Source: Pseudoalteromonas sp. 3D05 (GTDB lineage Bacteria; Pseudomonadota; Gammaproteobacteria; Enterobacterales; Alteromonadaceae). Taken from it: DNA of 64,000 nucleotides. The stretch is from the NCBI RefSeq assembly GCF_002723455.1, contig NZ_PDUS01000005.1, forward strand, positions 1-64,000, given 5' to 3'. How positions within the stretch are numbered: position 1 is the first letter of the stretch; each line of letters starts with the position of its first letter. Under the pieces are notes generated by a model, which was given only the letters and a program-made list of their open reading frames with translations, was not told the DNA's origin and ran no database searches. Positions 63,587 through 64,000 of this stretch are shown piece after piece. A program made the position numbers and the translations under genes.

Positions 63587-64000
63587 TTGTTCTTTGTGCC
63601 TTGTGGAAGTTTAATGGTGATTTGCGCGCCATGTTCGGTATTTGCTAACTGTAGCTGGCCGCTGTGCTTTTGCACAATATCATTACATAGCGCTAGACCA
63701 AGTCCGTGACCGGTTTTTTTAGTTGTATATAAAGGCTGGAGCGCGTTGTCTAGATTTGCAAAGCCAGGGCCGTTGTCGGTGAGCAGCAGTATTTGCATAT
63801 TAGCTTGCTGAAAACACCTTAAAGTAATACATGGTGCACTATTAACGGCTTCAAATGTATTTTTAAATAGGTTAATTAATAGCTGCTCAATAAGCAGCTT
63901 ATCAGCAAAGCATTGTGATTCACCGTCAAAGTTAAGGTGAATACTTTGCTCTGCTGCGTTTAGTGTAGCTAAAGTTTTTAAATTAAAGTCGTGTGGTTTT
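63577..64000 (-). CDS. Histidine kinase, C-terminal part, cut by window edge
   Basis: The frame is open from base 63999 down to the stop at 63577, giving about 140 residues with no start in the window. It is a HATPase domain with N box (LLINLFKNTFEAV), G1 box (TDNGPGF) and G2 box (TGHGLGLALC). The N-terminal sensor and HisKA parts lie beyond the right edge. Its end overlaps the phzF-family end by ten bases, tail to tail. An internal ATG at 63798 is not a real start. Confidence 0.88.
   Translation of the reverse strand, partial: KPHDFNLKTLATLNAAEQSIHLNFDGESQCFADKLLIEQLLINLFKNTFEAVNSAPCITLRCFQQANMQILLLTDNGPGFANLDNALQPLYTTKKTGHGLGLALCNDIVQKHSGQLQLANTEHGAQITIKLPQGTKNNYK

Overview
The window looks like chromosome of a marine gammaproteobacterium of the Alteromonadales, most likely Pseudoalteromonas. 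The reasons are its AT-rich composition, the gene families present (CreBCD, MltD, DeoR-type GlmR next to GlmS, many TonB receptors, MscS, AttH-type lipocalin, DcaP-like porin) and short REP elements beside a REP-associated transposase. No phage, IS element, CRISPR array, tRNA or rRNA gene was found. The genus is an inference from gene content; no database search was run.

Layout. 1-441: a terminator of an upstream gene and REP-like repeats. 442-3972: creBCD envelope-stress two-component system. 4020-7692: MltD, then a membrane LytTR regulator divergent from an acyltransferase. 7822-17652: a sigma-54-type two-component pair divergent from an adaptor/ATPase/two-permease MacAB-like exporter, with a predicted sigma-54 promoter and two activator sites between them. 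17660-18350: REP elements around a RAYT transposase. 18356-22639: acetyltransferase, retropepsin-like protease, and glmR-glmS with an operator. 22753-25531: esterase and a RhlE-type helicase.

25638-30557 is a zinc-acquisition locus: a His-rich TonB receptor and an AztD-like His-rich lipoprotein, divergent from zur and a MerC-family protein, with two near-identical Zur-box candidates and a 15-codon leader ORF overlapping zur. 30645-38762: DUF3297, MscS channel, coiled-coil protein, NudB, LysR, Kef-type antiporter and a six-repeat PKD lipoprotein. 38997-43165: YbbAP/AttEFGH-like ABC system with an AttH lipocalin lipoprotein. 43242-44132: a lipoprotein made of nine 18-residue DGSG repeats with strict D/S alternation.

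44323-51681 is a haem/iron locus on the minus strand: FecI-FecR-TonB receptor with STN domain, haem oxygenase, YbaN, then PepSY/DUF2271/DUF4198 genes, with Fur-box candidates before the receptor and the PepSY gene. 51772-64000: porin, MarR regulator, hexose-6-phosphate mutarotase, two bacterial PH-domain proteins, a small membrane protein, a HExxH peptidase joined to a propeller and probable barrel, a TPR lipoprotein, a PQ-loop protein, a phzF-family gene broken by an in-frame TAA, and the C-terminal part of a histidine kinase running off the end.

The best candidates for new biology are the sigma-54-controlled exporter, the combined zinc module with the zur leader ORF, and the alternating DGSG-repeat lipoprotein.
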